From the NCBI RefSeq assembly GCF_014196125.1, contig NZ_JACIDA010000001.1, positions 1,178,001-1,242,000 on the forward strand: a DNA stretch of 64,000 nt, in the 5' to 3' direction. Shown in pieces: positions 28,637-38,078 of this stretch. The position numbers were made by a program, and so were the translations under genes. The stretch's first letter is position 1. Each line of letters starts with the position of its first letter. Under the pieces are notes generated by a model that was not told the origin of the DNA, searched no databases, and saw only the letters and a program-made list of their open reading frames with translations. Origin of the DNA: Brevundimonas mediterranea (lineage in GTDB: Bacteria; Pseudomonadota; Alphaproteobacteria; Caulobacterales; Caulobacteraceae).

Positions 28637-29050
28637 TCAGCCGAACCGCCCCTCGGCCCAGCGCGCCGCGAAATAGCCGCCGGTCGCCGAGATCGTGGTC
28701 AGAACCGTCCCCCAGATCAGGTCAATCACCGTCAGCTTGGTCTGCCAGATCTCCAGCGTCGCCTGGTTGGTCAGGTCATAGGTGGCGTAGGCGACGAAGC
28801 CCAGCGCCGCCCCGTTGATCGCCGCCCGCGTCCAGCTTCCGTCCTTCAGGGCCGGGGCAATGGCCAAAAAGACCGTCCCGGCGATGGAGATCAGATAGAA
28901 CAGCACCGCCGCTCTCATATCCGGCTTGTCCGCCAGAATCGGCCCCAGCACCGGCTTGTAGAACCGGTCGGTCATGGTGGTCAGCCAGACGGCGTCGATC
29001 ACCGCGAAGGTGATCCCGGCGCCCAGATAGGCGAAGACATATTTGATCAC
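28637..29050 (-). CDS. DUF2177 family membrane protein
   Basis: The 137-residue product has four hydrophobic segments and the DUF2177 pattern: AVIDAVWLTTMTDRFYKP, AALGFVAYATYDLTNQATL and LIDLIWGTVLTTISA-like residues near the end. DUF2177 proteins are uncharacterised. They commonly accompany cyclopropane-fatty-acid synthases, in several bacteria within the ChrR/RpoE oxidative-stress regulon. Here it starts 10 bases after such a synthase. No ChrR or RpoE gene is visible in this window. Confidence 0.88.
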   Translation of the reverse strand: MIKYVFAYLGAGITFAVIDAVWLTTMTDRFYKPVLGPILADKPDMRAAVLFYLISIAGTVFLAIAPALKDGSWTRAAINGAALGFVAYATYDLTNQATLEIWQTKLTVIDLIWGTVLTTISATGGYFAARWAEGRFG

Positions 29051-29060
29051 GACAAACTCC

Positions 29061-30086
29061 TCAGGCGGGTTTCAGGCGATAGTGGCTGACCGCCCAGGTG
29101 CGGCCCCCGTCGTTGCCGAACAGACCGGCGGTCGCCAGGTAGAAGCGCCGCCAACGCCGGGTCCAAAGCTTGGCGTCGTCGCCATAGGTCTCGCGCATCA
29201 GCACGGCGATCCGCGCGGCGTTACGATCCATATTGGCCAGCCAATCATTGGCGGTTCGGGCGTAATGGCCGCCGTTCCAGGTCCACTCCTGCTCGACCGC
29301 AAACAGGTCGGGGAATTGCCGGATCAGGCCATGGCTGGGCATGACCCCGCCGGTGAAGAAATGCTGGGCGATGAAGTCGCCGCTGTCGGTGTGGTCAAAC
29401 CGGTACGGCGCGTCGCGGTGGGTGAAGACATGGATGAACATCCGCCCTTCCGGCTTCAGCCAGGACCGGGCCTTGGTCAGCAGGGCCCGCCAGTTGGCCA
29501 TATGCTCGAACATCTCGACCGAGACGATCCGGTCGAACCTCTGGTCGGTGTCGAACAGGTTCATATCCTGGGTCACGACCGTCAGATTGCTCAGCCCCCG
29601 CGCCCGGGCCTGGGCTTCGATATGACCCCGCTGCCCGTGACTGTTCGACACGGCCGTGATCCGCGCCCGGGGATAGGTCTCAGCCATCCACAGCGACAGC
29701 GAACCCCAGCCGCAGCCCATTTCCAGAATGGCCTGACCGTCCGCCAGATCGGCGTGGGCGCAGGTCTCCAGCAAGGCCGCGACCTCGGCCTGGTCCAGCG
29801 TCTCCGTTCCCGTCGGATACAGGCAGCACGAATATTTCAGCCGTTCGCCCAGGCACAGGCGGAAGAACTCGGGCGGCAGTTCGTAATGCTGCCGGTTCGC
29901 CGCATCCGCATGTTCGGCGATGACCCGCTCGGCCATCTCGCGCGCGAACGCCGCCGGGTCATGGGGACCGTCGCGATCCAGGCGCCGACGCGCCTCCGTG
30001 ACCAGACTGTCGATCGCCGGGCGGGTGACGAAGTCCGGAAAGGGCGCGTCCTGCAGCTGGCGAATGGCGACATTGGTCAGGTTCAT
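29061..30086 (-). CDS. cyclopropane-fatty-acid synthase family methyltransferase
   Basis: The 341-residue product has the CFA/mycolic-acid cyclopropane synthase layout: HYELPPEFFRLCLGERLKYS, the SAM motif ILEMGCGWGSLSLWMAE, VSNSHGQRGHIE, VSVEMFEHM with the active-site region and a C-terminal WRRFYLATAGLF. It methylates or cyclopropanates unsaturated lipid acyl chains. It is slightly shorter than E. coli Cfa, lacking much of the N-terminal region. Whether it makes true cyclopropane rings is open. It is first in a two-gene operon with DUF2177. Confidence 0.85.
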   Translation of the reverse strand: MNLTNVAIRQLQDAPFPDFVTRPAIDSLVTEARRRLDRDGPHDPAAFAREMAERVIAEHADAANRQHYELPPEFFRLCLGERLKYSCCLYPTGTETLDQAEVAALLETCAHADLADGQAILEMGCGWGSLSLWMAETYPRARITAVSNSHGQRGHIEAQARARGLSNLTVVTQDMNLFDTDQRFDRIVSVEMFEHMANWRALLTKARSWLKPEGRMFIHVFTHRDAPYRFDHTDSGDFIAQHFFTGGVMPSHGLIRQFPDLFAVEQEWTWNGGHYARTANDWLANMDRNAARIAVLMRETYGDDAKLWTRRWRRFYLATAGLFGNDGGRTWAVSHYRLKPA

Positions 30087-30237
30087 TCAGGCGCTCCCGT
30101 CAGATCACGAGGGATACGCTTTGGGACGACATTCGGATGCGACGCGATTGCCGCCGCGACCGCTTGCCCGCAAGATCGCTTCCGGACTATGAGCGGAAGA
30201 CGCCGCGATATTCATCAGACGGTGAAAAGGGAGAGCG

Positions 30238-30978
30238 ATGGGAAAGATCTATGCTGACGTCACGTCCGCGCTGGAGGGCCTGACCTTCGACGGCATGACG
30301 GTCATGTCCGGCGGCTTCGGCCTGTGCGGCATCCCCGAGAACCTGATCGCCGCCCTGCGCGGCAGCGGCGTCAAAGGGCTGACGGTCATCTCCAACAACG
30401 CCGGGGTCGACGGCTTCGGCCTGGGCCAACTGCTCGGCACCCGCCAGATCGCCAAGATGATCTCGTCCTACGTCGGCGAGAACAAGGAGTTCGAGCGCCA
30501 GTACCTGGCCGGTGAGCTGGAGCTGGAGTTCAATCCCCAGGGCACGCTGGCCGAGCGTATCCGCGCCGGCGGCGCCGGCATCCCCGCCTTCTTCACCGCC
30601 ACCGGCGTCGGCACCCTGGTCGCCGAGGGCAAGGAGGTCCGCAACTTCAACGGCCGCGACTACGTCATGGAGACCGGCCTGATCGCCGACCTGTCCATCG
30701 TCAAGGCCTGGAAGGCCGACGAGCGCGGCAATCTGATCTTCCGCAAGACCGCCCGCAACTTTAACCCGATGATGGCCACCGCCGGCAAGGTCACCGTCGT
30801 CGAGGTCGAGGAGATCGTCCCCGTCGGCTCGCTCGACCCCGACCACATCCACACGCCGGGCATCTATGTCGACCGCCTGGTCCAGACCGTGTCCGAGAAG
30901 CGCATCGAACAGCGCACCGTGCGTCAGAGGGAGCCGGGCTCAAGTAGCGAAGCGGTAGCCCAAGGAGGGAATGCCTGA
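30238..30978 (+). CDS. scoA: 3-oxoacid CoA-transferase subunit A
   Basis: The 246-residue product is the alpha subunit of a succinyl-CoA:3-ketoacid CoA-transferase type enzyme. Motifs include [30 protein letters not shown] and the [13 protein letters not shown] segment. It forms an alpha/beta pair with the next gene, overlapping by one base. The last 20 or so residues ([15 protein letters not shown]) are not typical. They overlap the ribosome-binding region AAGGAGG of subunit B. Role: activates 3-ketoacids such as acetoacetate for ketone-body or branched-chain catabolism. Confidence 0.92.
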   Translation: MGKIYADVTSALEGLTFDGMTVMSGGFGLCGIPENLIAALRGSGVKGLTVISNNAGVDGFGLGQLLGTRQIAKMISSYVGENKEFERQYLAGELELEFNPQGTLAERIRAGGAGIPAFFTATGVGTLVAEGKEVRNFNGRDYVMETGLIADLSIVKAWKADERGNLIFRKTARNFNPMMATAGKVTVVEVEEIVPVGSLDPDHIHTPGIYVDRLVQTVSEKRIEQRTVRQREPGSSSEAVAQGGNA

Positions 30979-31634
30979 TGCCCCGCACACGCGAACAACT
31001 GGCCGAACGCGCCGCTCAAGAGCTTCAGGACGGCTTCTATGTGAACCTCGGCATCGGCATCCCGACCCTGGTCGCCAACTACATCCCCGCCGGCATGACC
31101 GTGACCCTCCAGTCCGAGAACGGCATGTTGGGCATGGGGCCCTTCCCCTATGAGGGCGACGAGGATCCCGACCTGATCAACGCCGGCAAACAGACGATCA
31201 CCGAGATCCCGGAATCGTCCTATTTCAGCAGCGCCGACAGCTTCGCCATGATCCGCGGTGGCCACATCAACCTGTCGATCCTCGGCGCGATGGAGGTGGC
31301 CCAGAACGGCGACATCGCCAACTGGATGATCCCCGGCAAGCTGGTGAAGGGCATGGGCGGCGCCATGGACCTGGTCGCGGGCGTCAAGCGCGTGGTCGTT
31401 GTCATGGAACACGCCAACAAGCACGGCCAGTCCAAGGTGTTGAAATCCTGCACCCTTCCCCTGACCGGCACGGGCGTTGTCAGCCGCATCATCACCGACC
31501 TGGCCACCTTCGACGTCAAGCCTGACGGCGCAGGCCTTGAGCTGATCGAACTGGCCGACAGCGTCACCCTGGACGAGGTCGCGGCCAAGACGGAGGCCGC
31601 CTACACCGTGGCTCCGGGACTGAAGGCGGCCTGA
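30978..31634 (+). CDS. scoB: 3-oxoacid CoA-transferase subunit B
   Basis: The 218-residue beta subunit carries the catalytic Glu47 in the SENGMLG motif, preceded by [11 protein letters not shown]. Also present are [13 protein letters not shown] and [12 protein letters not shown]. The enzyme transfers CoA between succinyl-CoA and 3-oxoacids. It is complete and cotranslated with subunit A. The exact substrate cannot be read from sequence. Confidence 0.94.
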   Translation: MPRTREQLAERAAQELQDGFYVNLGIGIPTLVANYIPAGMTVTLQSENGMLGMGPFPYEGDEDPDLINAGKQTITEIPESSYFSSADSFAMIRGGHINLSILGAMEVAQNGDIANWMIPGKLVKGMGGAMDLVAGVKRVVVVMEHANKHGQSKVLKSCTLPLTGTGVVSRIITDLATFDVKPDGAGLELIELADSVTLDEVAAKTEAAYTVAPGLKAA

Positions 31635-31798
31635 CCTCGGCCCGTTCGGGGTCGCCTAATCGAACCTTGTTGGGTAATGCCGCGCCCGCTAGTGTCGATT
31701 CATCCCAAGGTCCTCGGTGACCGAAGGGACAGCGACCCCGAGCGCCCGCTGTCCGGCGCCCGACGCCTCCCGGGGCGGGAACAGGCGACCTCCATAAC

Positions 31799-32755
31799 AT
31801 GGCCACTTCGCTCCAGACGCGGCCCGCAGTCTCCGACGGCCCAGACTCGCCAGCCCCCCTGCTCGACCTCGGCGCGCGTTTGACGGCGCGCCAGCCGGGG
31901 GACCGCCGCTTCGGCGCCCCGATCCACGCCTGGTATCCGGTGCGTGCCGCGCTGGCCCGCAACGCCTCGCGGACCCGGCTGCACGGCGAATGGATCGACC
32001 TGCCCGCCCGGGTGGCGCTGGACGCCGTCCAGACGACGACGTGCGGCGGTTGGCGGCTGATCAACCGGTTCGGACTGGTCTGGGCCTGTCCTGCCGGATC
32101 AGCGACGCCGCCTGACCTGCCTTCGCCGCCCGAGTCTCCTCTGGTCCTCATCGCCTATTCCGAGGCCCCCGCGCGCGCCGACTATGACCAGGCGGTCCTG
32201 GGTCTGCTGGACCCGGCCCATGTGCCGATGATCCATAACGCCTGGTGGTGGCGCAGCCAGGCGCGACGCACCAAGACCAAGAGCTACAGCCCCTCGCCCT
32301 TCGGCTTCACCGCCGTCGCGGCGGACGCCTTCGCCTCCACCCCCGCCTATGATCTGGTGTCCGAGGATCGCAAAGTGAGCATCGAGTTCCGCCTGCCGTC
32401 GATCCGGCTGGAGCGCGTCACCGCGCGCGGGTTCGAGCTGATCAACCTGACCACCGTGACCCCCCAGGCGGAGGGCGACGTCATGATCCGCAACCTGATT
32501 CTCTGCTCGGTCGCCGCCCTGCGCTTCGGCAGCCCGCTGCTGTCGGCCTGGGGCCGGACCTTCCTGCGTCAGGACGTCGCCATACTGGAGCGGCTGGAAG
32601 GCCGCAGCCCGCATCTGCCCCTGGTCTTCGCCGGCGACCCGGACCGCCCGTCCGCCTTCTACTTCGCCTCCAAGGCCGCCCTGCTCCGCGCCCAGCGCGA
32701 CGAGACCCCCTACAGGAACCCGGTCGAAGCCGAGTCCCTCCAGTGGGTCACCTGA
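31799..32755 (+). CDS. ring-hydroxylating-oxygenase-like protein lacking the Rieske cluster
   Basis: The 318-residue product resembles Rieske non-haem iron oxygenases: HAWYPV near the start, NRFGLVWACP at the end of the usual Rieske domain, and LLDPAHVPMIHNAWWWRS with Asp138, His141 and His146 as expected iron ligands. However, the segment that should carry the [2Fe-2S] ligands (CxH and CxxH) is shortened and has neither pair. The mononuclear iron site thus appears kept while the electron-entry cluster is lost. This could be a functional shift or an inactive relative. It has no clear operon partner. Confidence 0.6.
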   Translation: MATSLQTRPAVSDGPDSPAPLLDLGARLTARQPGDRRFGAPIHAWYPVRAALARNASRTRLHGEWIDLPARVALDAVQTTTCGGWRLINRFGLVWACPAGSATPPDLPSPPESPLVLIAYSEAPARADYDQAVLGLLDPAHVPMIHNAWWWRSQARRTKTKSYSPSPFGFTAVAADAFASTPAYDLVSEDRKVSIEFRLPSIRLERVTARGFELINLTTVTPQAEGDVMIRNLILCSVAALRFGSPLLSAWGRTFLRQDVAILERLEGRSPHLPLVFAGDPDRPSAFYFASKAALLRAQRDETPYRNPVEAESLQWVT

Positions 32756-32770
32756 GCCGGGCCCCAGCCC

Positions 32771-33421
32771 TCACTTCGCCGACTGTATCGTCCAGTCGGC
32801 GATCTGGGTGTTGATGTCGCGCGTCGCCGTGTCGAAGGCGGCGACGATGGCCGAGACCCGGTTCTCGCCCGCCGGCTGGGTCACCGTAAACACCCGCTCC
32901 ACCGAGCGCCCCTGTTCAGGACGGATCGCCGCATCCCCGCCCGTGCGCCGCTCAGGCGTCGAGCGCAGCTGGGCGCGGGCGGTGATAACCACGTCCGGCG
33001 TCGCCCCCGGCGCGGCGTAGCGCGCCTCGAACGTCGTCACCGTCACCTGAAGCACCAGCGGCGGCGTGCCGGGCTCGCGCCGACCCAGGACGCGGATCTG
33101 GTCGGCCCGATTGGCGAAGGCCGCCTTCAGGCTGTCGTCGAACAGGGTCGCGGCGGGCGACACCCAGCGCGCGCCGCCGATATAGGCGGTCTCGGTCCCG
33201 GTGACGCCCAGGAGCCGGTCGTCCCCGCTCGCGGCCGGAAACTCGATCCGCCGGATCGACACCGACAGGGGCGCGGGCGTGTCGCCCTCGACCGACGGGG
33301 CGTCCAGCGGCAGGCCGAACCGGTAGTTCTGCACCGGGTCCGGCGTGGACAGCAGCGAACAGCCGCCAAGCGAGACGACGACGACTGCGACGGCGCCCAG
33401 TTGCACCAGGGAACGGATCAT
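32771..33421 (-). CDS. ABC-type transport auxiliary lipoprotein
   Basis: The 216-residue product has a lipoprotein signal with lipobox LGGC (Cys21) and the PqiC/DUF330-like ABC transporter auxiliary domain: VSIRRIEFP, LTGTETAYIGGARWVSPAATL-type sequence and a C-terminal AIVAAFDTATRDI. It probably sits in the outer membrane or periplasm as the fourth subunit of the adjacent Mla-like lipid transporter. It overlaps the MlaD gene by four bases. Confidence 0.85.
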   Translation of the reverse strand: MIRSLVQLGAVAVVVVSLGGCSLLSTPDPVQNYRFGLPLDAPSVEGDTPAPLSVSIRRIEFPAASGDDRLLGVTGTETAYIGGARWVSPAATLFDDSLKAAFANRADQIRVLGRREPGTPPLVLQVTVTTFEARYAAPGATPDVVITARAQLRSTPERRTGGDAAIRPEQGRSVERVFTVTQPAGENRVSAIVAAFDTATRDINTQIADWTIQSAK

Positions 33422-34356
33422 GGCTGCACCTCCAGCTCTTTCGATTGCGGTTTCCCGATGAAGTCCCGCGGGCTGGCGCGGACGTCGTCGATCAGGGCCT
33501 GGAGCGACCGGGTCGCCTCCTGCAGTTCCTCGATGGTTCCACTCAGTTGCGGCAGGCTGGACGTCGCGAAGTCGCCCAGCGGTCGTTCCAGGCCGGTGAT
33601 CGAGCGATTCGCCGAGGCGATGGCCGTGCGGGCCTCCGCCGTCGCCTGGTTGATGTTGGCGATGGCTTCGCGGCCGTCGGTATTGACGACGGCGCGCATG
33701 TCGGACGCCAGCCCCTGATATTCCAGGATGGTGGCGTTGGCGTTCTTCACCGCCGCCTCCAGCTCGGCGAAGATGGCCTTGCGGGCCTCCAGCTCGGTCG
33801 TCAGGGCCTCGACGTTCTTCACGCTGGTCGAGAAGCTGCGGATATTGTCGTCGGACATGACGCGGTTGATGCGGTTCAGGGCGTCCACCGTCTGGGCCAG
33901 CACCGTGCCCGAACCGCTCAGAAGCTCGGCGATGGGCGACGGCTGGCTTTGCAGCACCGGCACGACATTGTCCGGATACTGGTCCTTCAGCAGGGCGCTG
34001 TTGGGCGAGCCGGCGGTGATCTGGATATAGTTCAGGCCTGTGATGCCCTGGGGCTCCAGCTGGGCGCGCGAAGTCACGCGCACCGGCGTGGTCCCGTCCA
34101 CGCGAACCCGCGCGATGACCTGGTCGCCACGTTTGGTGTCGATGTTCAGGTCGGTCACCTCGCCGACGCGGATGCCGTTGAAATGCACCTCGCCGCCTTC
34201 CGACAGGCCATTGACCGGCCCATAGAAGACGATGTCGTACATGTCGTAGTCGCTGTTGAACTGCAGTCGGGCCAGCCAGATGGTGAACACCGCCAGCGCC
34301 GCCAACAGGCAGACGGTGGCGATCCCGACGGCGGCGTAATGTGCGTCTCGTTCCAT
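33418..34356 (-). CDS. MlaD/MCE family lipid transport protein
   Basis: The 312-residue product has one N-terminal membrane anchor (about 11-33), an MCE domain (FYGPVNGLSEGGEVHFNGIRVGEVTDL, then SRAQLEPQGITGLNYIQI) and a long helical C-terminus that probably forms a coiled coil or tunnel in the periplasm. MlaD binds phospholipid and links the inner membrane ABC transporter with periplasmic partners. It is third in the operon permease-ATPase-MCE-lipoprotein, 77 bases after the ATPase. Confidence 0.9.
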   Translation of the reverse strand: MERDAHYAAVGIATVCLLAALAVFTIWLARLQFNSDYDMYDIVFYGPVNGLSEGGEVHFNGIRVGEVTDLNIDTKRGDQVIARVRVDGTTPVRVTSRAQLEPQGITGLNYIQITAGSPNSALLKDQYPDNVVPVLQSQPSPIAELLSGSGTVLAQTVDALNRINRVMSDDNIRSFSTSVKNVEALTTELEARKAIFAELEAAVKNANATILEYQGLASDMRAVVNTDGREAIANINQATAEARTAIASANRSITGLERPLGDFATSSLPQLSGTIEELQEATRSLQALIDDVRASPRDFIGKPQSKELEVQP

Positions 34357-34433
34357 ACTCGGCTCTCCTCAGGCCGCGGTCTCGAGCGCGCAGCAGGCGA
34401 AAGTGGTCGCCGGTTTCGCCGCCCGCTGCGCGC

Positions 34434-35273
34434 TCATTTTGACATTTCCGGTTCCGACCGCGCCGAGGCGCGGTCGGAACCGTGGGCTGCGCGACCGCGC
34501 GGCCCCAGGAAGTACTCCTTGATCCACGGATGGTCGGAGCGTTCCAGCTCCTGCACCGTGGCCTTTTCGACGACCCGTTTGTCCGCCAGCACCGCCACCT
34601 CGTCGCAGATGGCGTACAGGCTATCGAGATCGTGTGTGATCATGAAGACGGACAAGCCCAGATCGTCGGCCAGCTGCCGGATCAGTTCGTCGAAGGCCGC
34701 CGCCCCGATGGGGTCCAGGCCCGCCGTCGGCTCGTCCAGGAATACCAATTCGGGATCCAGCGCCAGGGCCCGCGCCAGACCGGCCCTCTTCTTCATCCCG
34801 CCCGACAGCTCGGCCGGCTTCAGGTGATGATGCTCTGGTTTCAGACCGACCATGGCGATCTTCAGCTCGGCCAGTTCGTACATCACCGACTTGGGCAGTT
34901 TCGTATGTTCGACCAGGGGCGCCGCCACGTTCTCAAGAACGGTCAGGGATGAGAACAGCGCCCCCTGCTGGAACAGGATGCCAGTGCGCTTTTCGATGTC
35001 GGCCGCCTGATCGTCCGTCAGGGTGGCGCGGTCGTAGCCCAGCACCTTGACCGACCCGCCCTCGGGCTCCTTCAGGCCGATGATGGTGTTCAGAAGCACG
35101 GTCTTGCCCGCGCCCGATCCCCCGACCACTCCCAGGACCTCGCCCCGCTTCAGGTCCAGATCCAGGTTCTCGTGAATGGTCCGGTCGCCGAACTGGCTCA
35201 GCAGGCCGCGCACCTCGATCAGATTCTCGGGTTCGTCGTCCGGCGCGGCGGCCGACATCGTCGTGTCGGTCAT
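34434..35273 (-). CDS. MlaF-type ABC transporter ATPase
   Basis: The 279-residue ATPase (ATG 35273) has Walker A GGSGAGKT, signature LSGGM, Walker B LVFLDEPTAGLD and the H-loop MITHD, with a Q-loop FQQGALFSSLTV. This is typical of MlaF lipid transport ATPases. An Arg/Glu/Ser C-terminal tail of about 20 residues follows. It overlaps the permease gene by four bases (ATGA), which makes the operon order permease, ATPase, MCE, lipoprotein. The upstream in-frame extension to 35540 lies in the permease and is discarded. Confidence 0.93.
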   Translation of the reverse strand: MTDTTMSAAAPDDEPENLIEVRGLLSQFGDRTIHENLDLDLKRGEVLGVVGGSGAGKTVLLNTIIGLKEPEGGSVKVLGYDRATLTDDQAADIEKRTGILFQQGALFSSLTVLENVAAPLVEHTKLPKSVMYELAELKIAMVGLKPEHHHLKPAELSGGMKKRAGLARALALDPELVFLDEPTAGLDPIGAAAFDELIRQLADDLGLSVFMITHDLDSLYAICDEVAVLADKRVVEKATVQELERSDHPWIKEYFLGPRGRAAHGSDRASARSEPEMSK

Positions 35274-36388
35274 ATGTCCAGCTCCAGGAACATCAGGGCG
35301 AAGACGGCGTCCAGCAGGATGATGGCGAAGATCGCTTGCACCACCGCCGCCGTCACCCGCCGGCCCAGGCTCTCGACATCCCCAGCGACCGACATCCCCT
35401 GACGACAGCCGATGGCGGCGATCACCAGGGCGAAGACCGGCGCCTTCACCAAGCCGACCATCATGTGCTGGGCCATGCTCCCGTCCTCGACCAATCGCTG
35501 GAAGAAGAAGGCCGGCCCCAGGTTCAGGGAGCTCCAGCACACGACCAGACCGCCCAGCAGGCCGCCGATCATGCCCATGAAGGTCAACAACGGCAGCATC
35601 AGCACCAGGGCCGCCACGCGCGGGATCACCAGGGCCTGGAACGGATTGACGCCCATCACCTGCATGGCGTCGACCTCCTGGTTCATCCGCATGGACCCGA
35701 TCTCGGCTGCAAAGGCCGAGGCCGACCGCCCCGCCAGCAGGACCGAGGCGATCACCACCGCGAACTCGCGGAACATGGCCACGCCGATCAGCTGCACCGC
35801 GAACACCTGAGCGCCGAAGTCGGTCAGCAGGTCCACGCCGATGAAGGCCACGACTGCGCCGATGAAGAAATTCGTCACCATCACGATGGGAATGGCGTCC
35901 AGACCTGCGCGCTCGGCCTGGCTGACCCAGGCGGGCCAGCGGATGCCGCCCGGATTTTTGGCCGCCTCGACCACGGCCGCCATCAGCCGGCCGAGGAAGG
36001 CCAGCGATAGCATCGCCTCGCCGCCGAAGTCGTATACGCCCCGACCGATCTTGGCGAAGGAGCGGGTGAAAGCGTCCGGACGCTTGAGCGGCGGCGCGCT
36101 CTTGCGCTCCAGCGTCTCGATCATCGTGTAGATGCGACCGGCCTCGGGCCGATCCTTCCAGGCCGACTTGGGCACCCCGCCATGCGACGCCTGCACCAAG
36201 GCCAGGGCGCCGGCTGTATCGAACCGACCCAGATCGCGGGTGTCCAGGCTCTTGACCTTGCGCCCGGCCAGATCTTTTTCCAGCCGTTGCTGAAGGCGCC
36301 CCAGGGCTGTCGTCGTCCAGTCGCCGACCAGGCGCAGCTTCGCCGTCCCGTCGCCCGCGTCCGTGATTTCGTAATCGGTCTGGCTCAT
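35270..36388 (-). CDS. MlaE-type permease with N-terminal STAS domain
   Basis: The 372-residue product begins with a STAS-like domain (LVGDWTTTALGRLQQRLEKD, then VKSLDTRDLGRFDTAGALAL, about residues 10-90) fused to the MlaE permease (residues about 130-372, about five membrane helices). Landmark permease motifs are VTNFFIGAVVAFI, EIGSMRMNQEVDAMQVMGVNP and MVGLVKAPVFALVI. In some bacteria the STAS part is a separate MlaB protein; here it is fused. It is the first gene of the operon. Confidence 0.9.
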   Translation of the reverse strand: MSQTDYEITDAGDGTAKLRLVGDWTTTALGRLQQRLEKDLAGRKVKSLDTRDLGRFDTAGALALVQASHGGVPKSAWKDRPEAGRIYTMIETLERKSAPPLKRPDAFTRSFAKIGRGVYDFGGEAMLSLAFLGRLMAAVVEAAKNPGGIRWPAWVSQAERAGLDAIPIVMVTNFFIGAVVAFIGVDLLTDFGAQVFAVQLIGVAMFREFAVVIASVLLAGRSASAFAAEIGSMRMNQEVDAMQVMGVNPFQALVIPRVAALVLMLPLLTFMGMIGGLLGGLVVCWSSLNLGPAFFFQRLVEDGSMAQHMMVGLVKAPVFALVIAAIGCRQGMSVAGDVESLGRRVTAAVVQAIFAIILLDAVFALMFLELDI

Positions 36389-36617
36389 CGCGCCCCGGAA
36401 GTCAGAACGGGAATCAAGCGTTTTCCCAACCTACGCAAGAAACAGCCGAAAACCCGACACGCCTCATGGTCAAGCCCAAGGGGGAAGTCAACGCGCGATG
36501 ACATTCCAACGGCGCTTTCCTTTCATACTGTGTCGGACCTGCGTCCCCCATGGAATATTCCTCACCGCCACGCTGGCGCTACAACGGCAACGCCGCCAGA
36601 CCGGATTCGTTCGTTCT

Positions 36618-38078
36618 TCAACCAATAAGGTGTCGCGCGGCGGACAGATCCTCGACGAAGGCGCGCCGCGCCTCGCTCTGGGCAGCCCTGTCCGGCAGTC
36701 GCAGCAGATAGGCCGGGTGGACCGTCAGCATTCCGACCGATCCGTCGTCCAGCGTCAGGGCTTGCCCCCTTTCCCTGATCACCGCCGGCTTGCGGCCCAG
36801 CAAGGCCAGGCCGGCCGTCGCGCCCAGGGCCAGCACCAGCTTCGGCTGAACCAGCCGGCGTTCGGCGTCCAGCCACCAGCGACAGGCCGTCACCTCGCCC
36901 GCATCCGGCGTCCGATGCAGGCGTCGCTTGCCGCGCGGCTCGTGCTTAAAATGTTTGACGGCGTTGGTGACATAGACGTCGACCCGGTCGACGCCCGCCT
37001 CTTCCAGCGCCTCATCCAACACCTGGCCCGCCGGCCCGACGAAGGGTCGTCCCGCCAGATCCTCCTGATCGCCCGGCTGTTCGCCCACGATCATCAACCG
37101 CGCCGCCTTCGGCCCTTCGCCGCACACCCCCTGGGTCGCGTCGCGATACAGGGGGCAGCGCCGACAGGCCTGAACTCCGCGCTCCACCTCCGCCAAATCC
37201 GCCGGAACCACCTCCGCATCGGGCCGCGCGGCGTGAAGGTCCCGCGCCACCGCCCGCATGAACCGCGCATTGGGCGCTGGCGCGGGGGTTGCGACCATGG
37301 CCTCGGTCCGGCCCTGGGACGCGGCCGTCAGACCCGGAATCAGCGCCGCCTCAGGCAGGTTCTTCCAATAGGATTTGGGCATCTCGCCCTGCATGGTCTT
37401 CAGCTTCAGCCGCGCAGGATTGAAGGTGGAGGCGTAGTAGGTCTTCCAGAACGCCTCGATCTCGTCCTCGGCCGGCGCCATGTCCCGCGTCGCCGGCGGG
37501 CCGAAACTCAGGGTCTCGGTGTCCCAATGGGCCGAACCGTCCGGCGTCAGGATTGACCACCGCATGGTCGTGAACCGCCGCTGAAAGAAGGGCGCGGTCC
37601 TTTCCACCACCCGGTGCGCAGGCTCGAACCAGGCGACCCAGGCCTCACCGTGCGCGTCGTGCGTCTGGCGAAAGCGCACGAAGGCCTTCATCTTGTGCGA
37701 CGACCGGCTGACGTTTCTTGCCCGCTCCATCGCATCGGCCACGTCCCGATCCGAGACCACCTTGGTCAGGTCCGGCTCGTCCCGGAGACGCCACAGCAGC
37801 CGGTACATCAGGTCGAAACGGTCGGCGGACCGATGCAGGATCACGTCTCGCGCCAGGTCCACGAAGGCGGCGGGAACGGTGAATTCGTCCCTATTCCGCT
37901 CATCCCCGCTTTCGCGGGGATGAGCGGAATAGGGGATGTCGAACAACCCGCCCTGTCCATCTGCCCCCGCCACGACAAACCGCGCCGCGACCGGCTCCAC
38001 GCCCGCCAGCCGCAACGCCCGCGCCGCGACCCTCCACCCGTCGAAATCCGTCTCCGACGCCAGCACCGCCGTCTTCAT
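36618..38078 (-). CDS. UdgX-type uracil-DNA glycosylase fused to a DUF4130-type domain
   Basis: The 486-residue product has an N-terminal half resembling TIGR03915/DUF4130 DNA-repair-type proteins (about 1-240) and a C-terminal UdgX/family-4 uracil-DNA glycosylase. The latter has VGEQPGDQEDLAGRPFVGPAGQVLD, TNAVKHFKHEPRGKRRLH and VHPAYLLR. The KRRLH loop, with His388, is the UdgX hallmark: in characterised UdgX this His crosslinks to the abasic sugar. Its start overlaps the stop of the radical SAM gene by one base, a known pairing. A 21-bp perfect palindrome lies in the gene and encodes HPRESGDE-like residues in a likely loop. Confidence 0.88.
   Translation of the reverse strand: MKTAVLASETDFDGWRVAARALRLAGVEPVAARFVVAGADGQGGLFDIPYSAHPRESGDERNRDEFTVPAAFVDLARDVILHRSADRFDLMYRLLWRLRDEPDLTKVVSDRDVADAMERARNVSRSSHKMKAFVRFRQTHDAHGEAWVAWFEPAHRVVERTAPFFQRRFTTMRWSILTPDGSAHWDTETLSFGPPATRDMAPAEDEIEAFWKTYYASTFNPARLKLKTMQGEMPKSYWKNLPEAALIPGLTAASQGRTEAMVATPAPAPNARFMRAVARDLHAARPDAEVVPADLAEVERGVQACRRCPLYRDATQGVCGEGPKAARLMIVGEQPGDQEDLAGRPFVGPAGQVLDEALEEAGVDRVDVYVTNAVKHFKHEPRGKRRLHRTPDAGEVTACRWWLDAERRLVQPKLVLALGATAGLALLGRKPAVIRERGQALTLDDGSVGMLTVHPAYLLRLPDRAAQSEARRAFVEDLSAARHLIG
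37889..37934. repeat. 21-bp perfect palindrome (REP-like) inside UdgX fusion gene
   Basis: The arms at 37889-37909 and 37914-37934 are perfectly complementary around a TTTC loop. The inner sequence CCCCGCTTTCGCGGGG is typical of REP-type palindromes seen in alpha- and other proteobacteria. Within the gene it is in frame and encodes a SAHPRESGDE segment, so the repeat was inserted without breaking the reading frame. Confidence 0.85.

Noticed and set aside
29043..30257. 404-residue plus-strand frame opposite the CFA synthase
   Set aside because: Antisense to a gene with clear SAM and CFA motifs; composition is that of a shadow frame.
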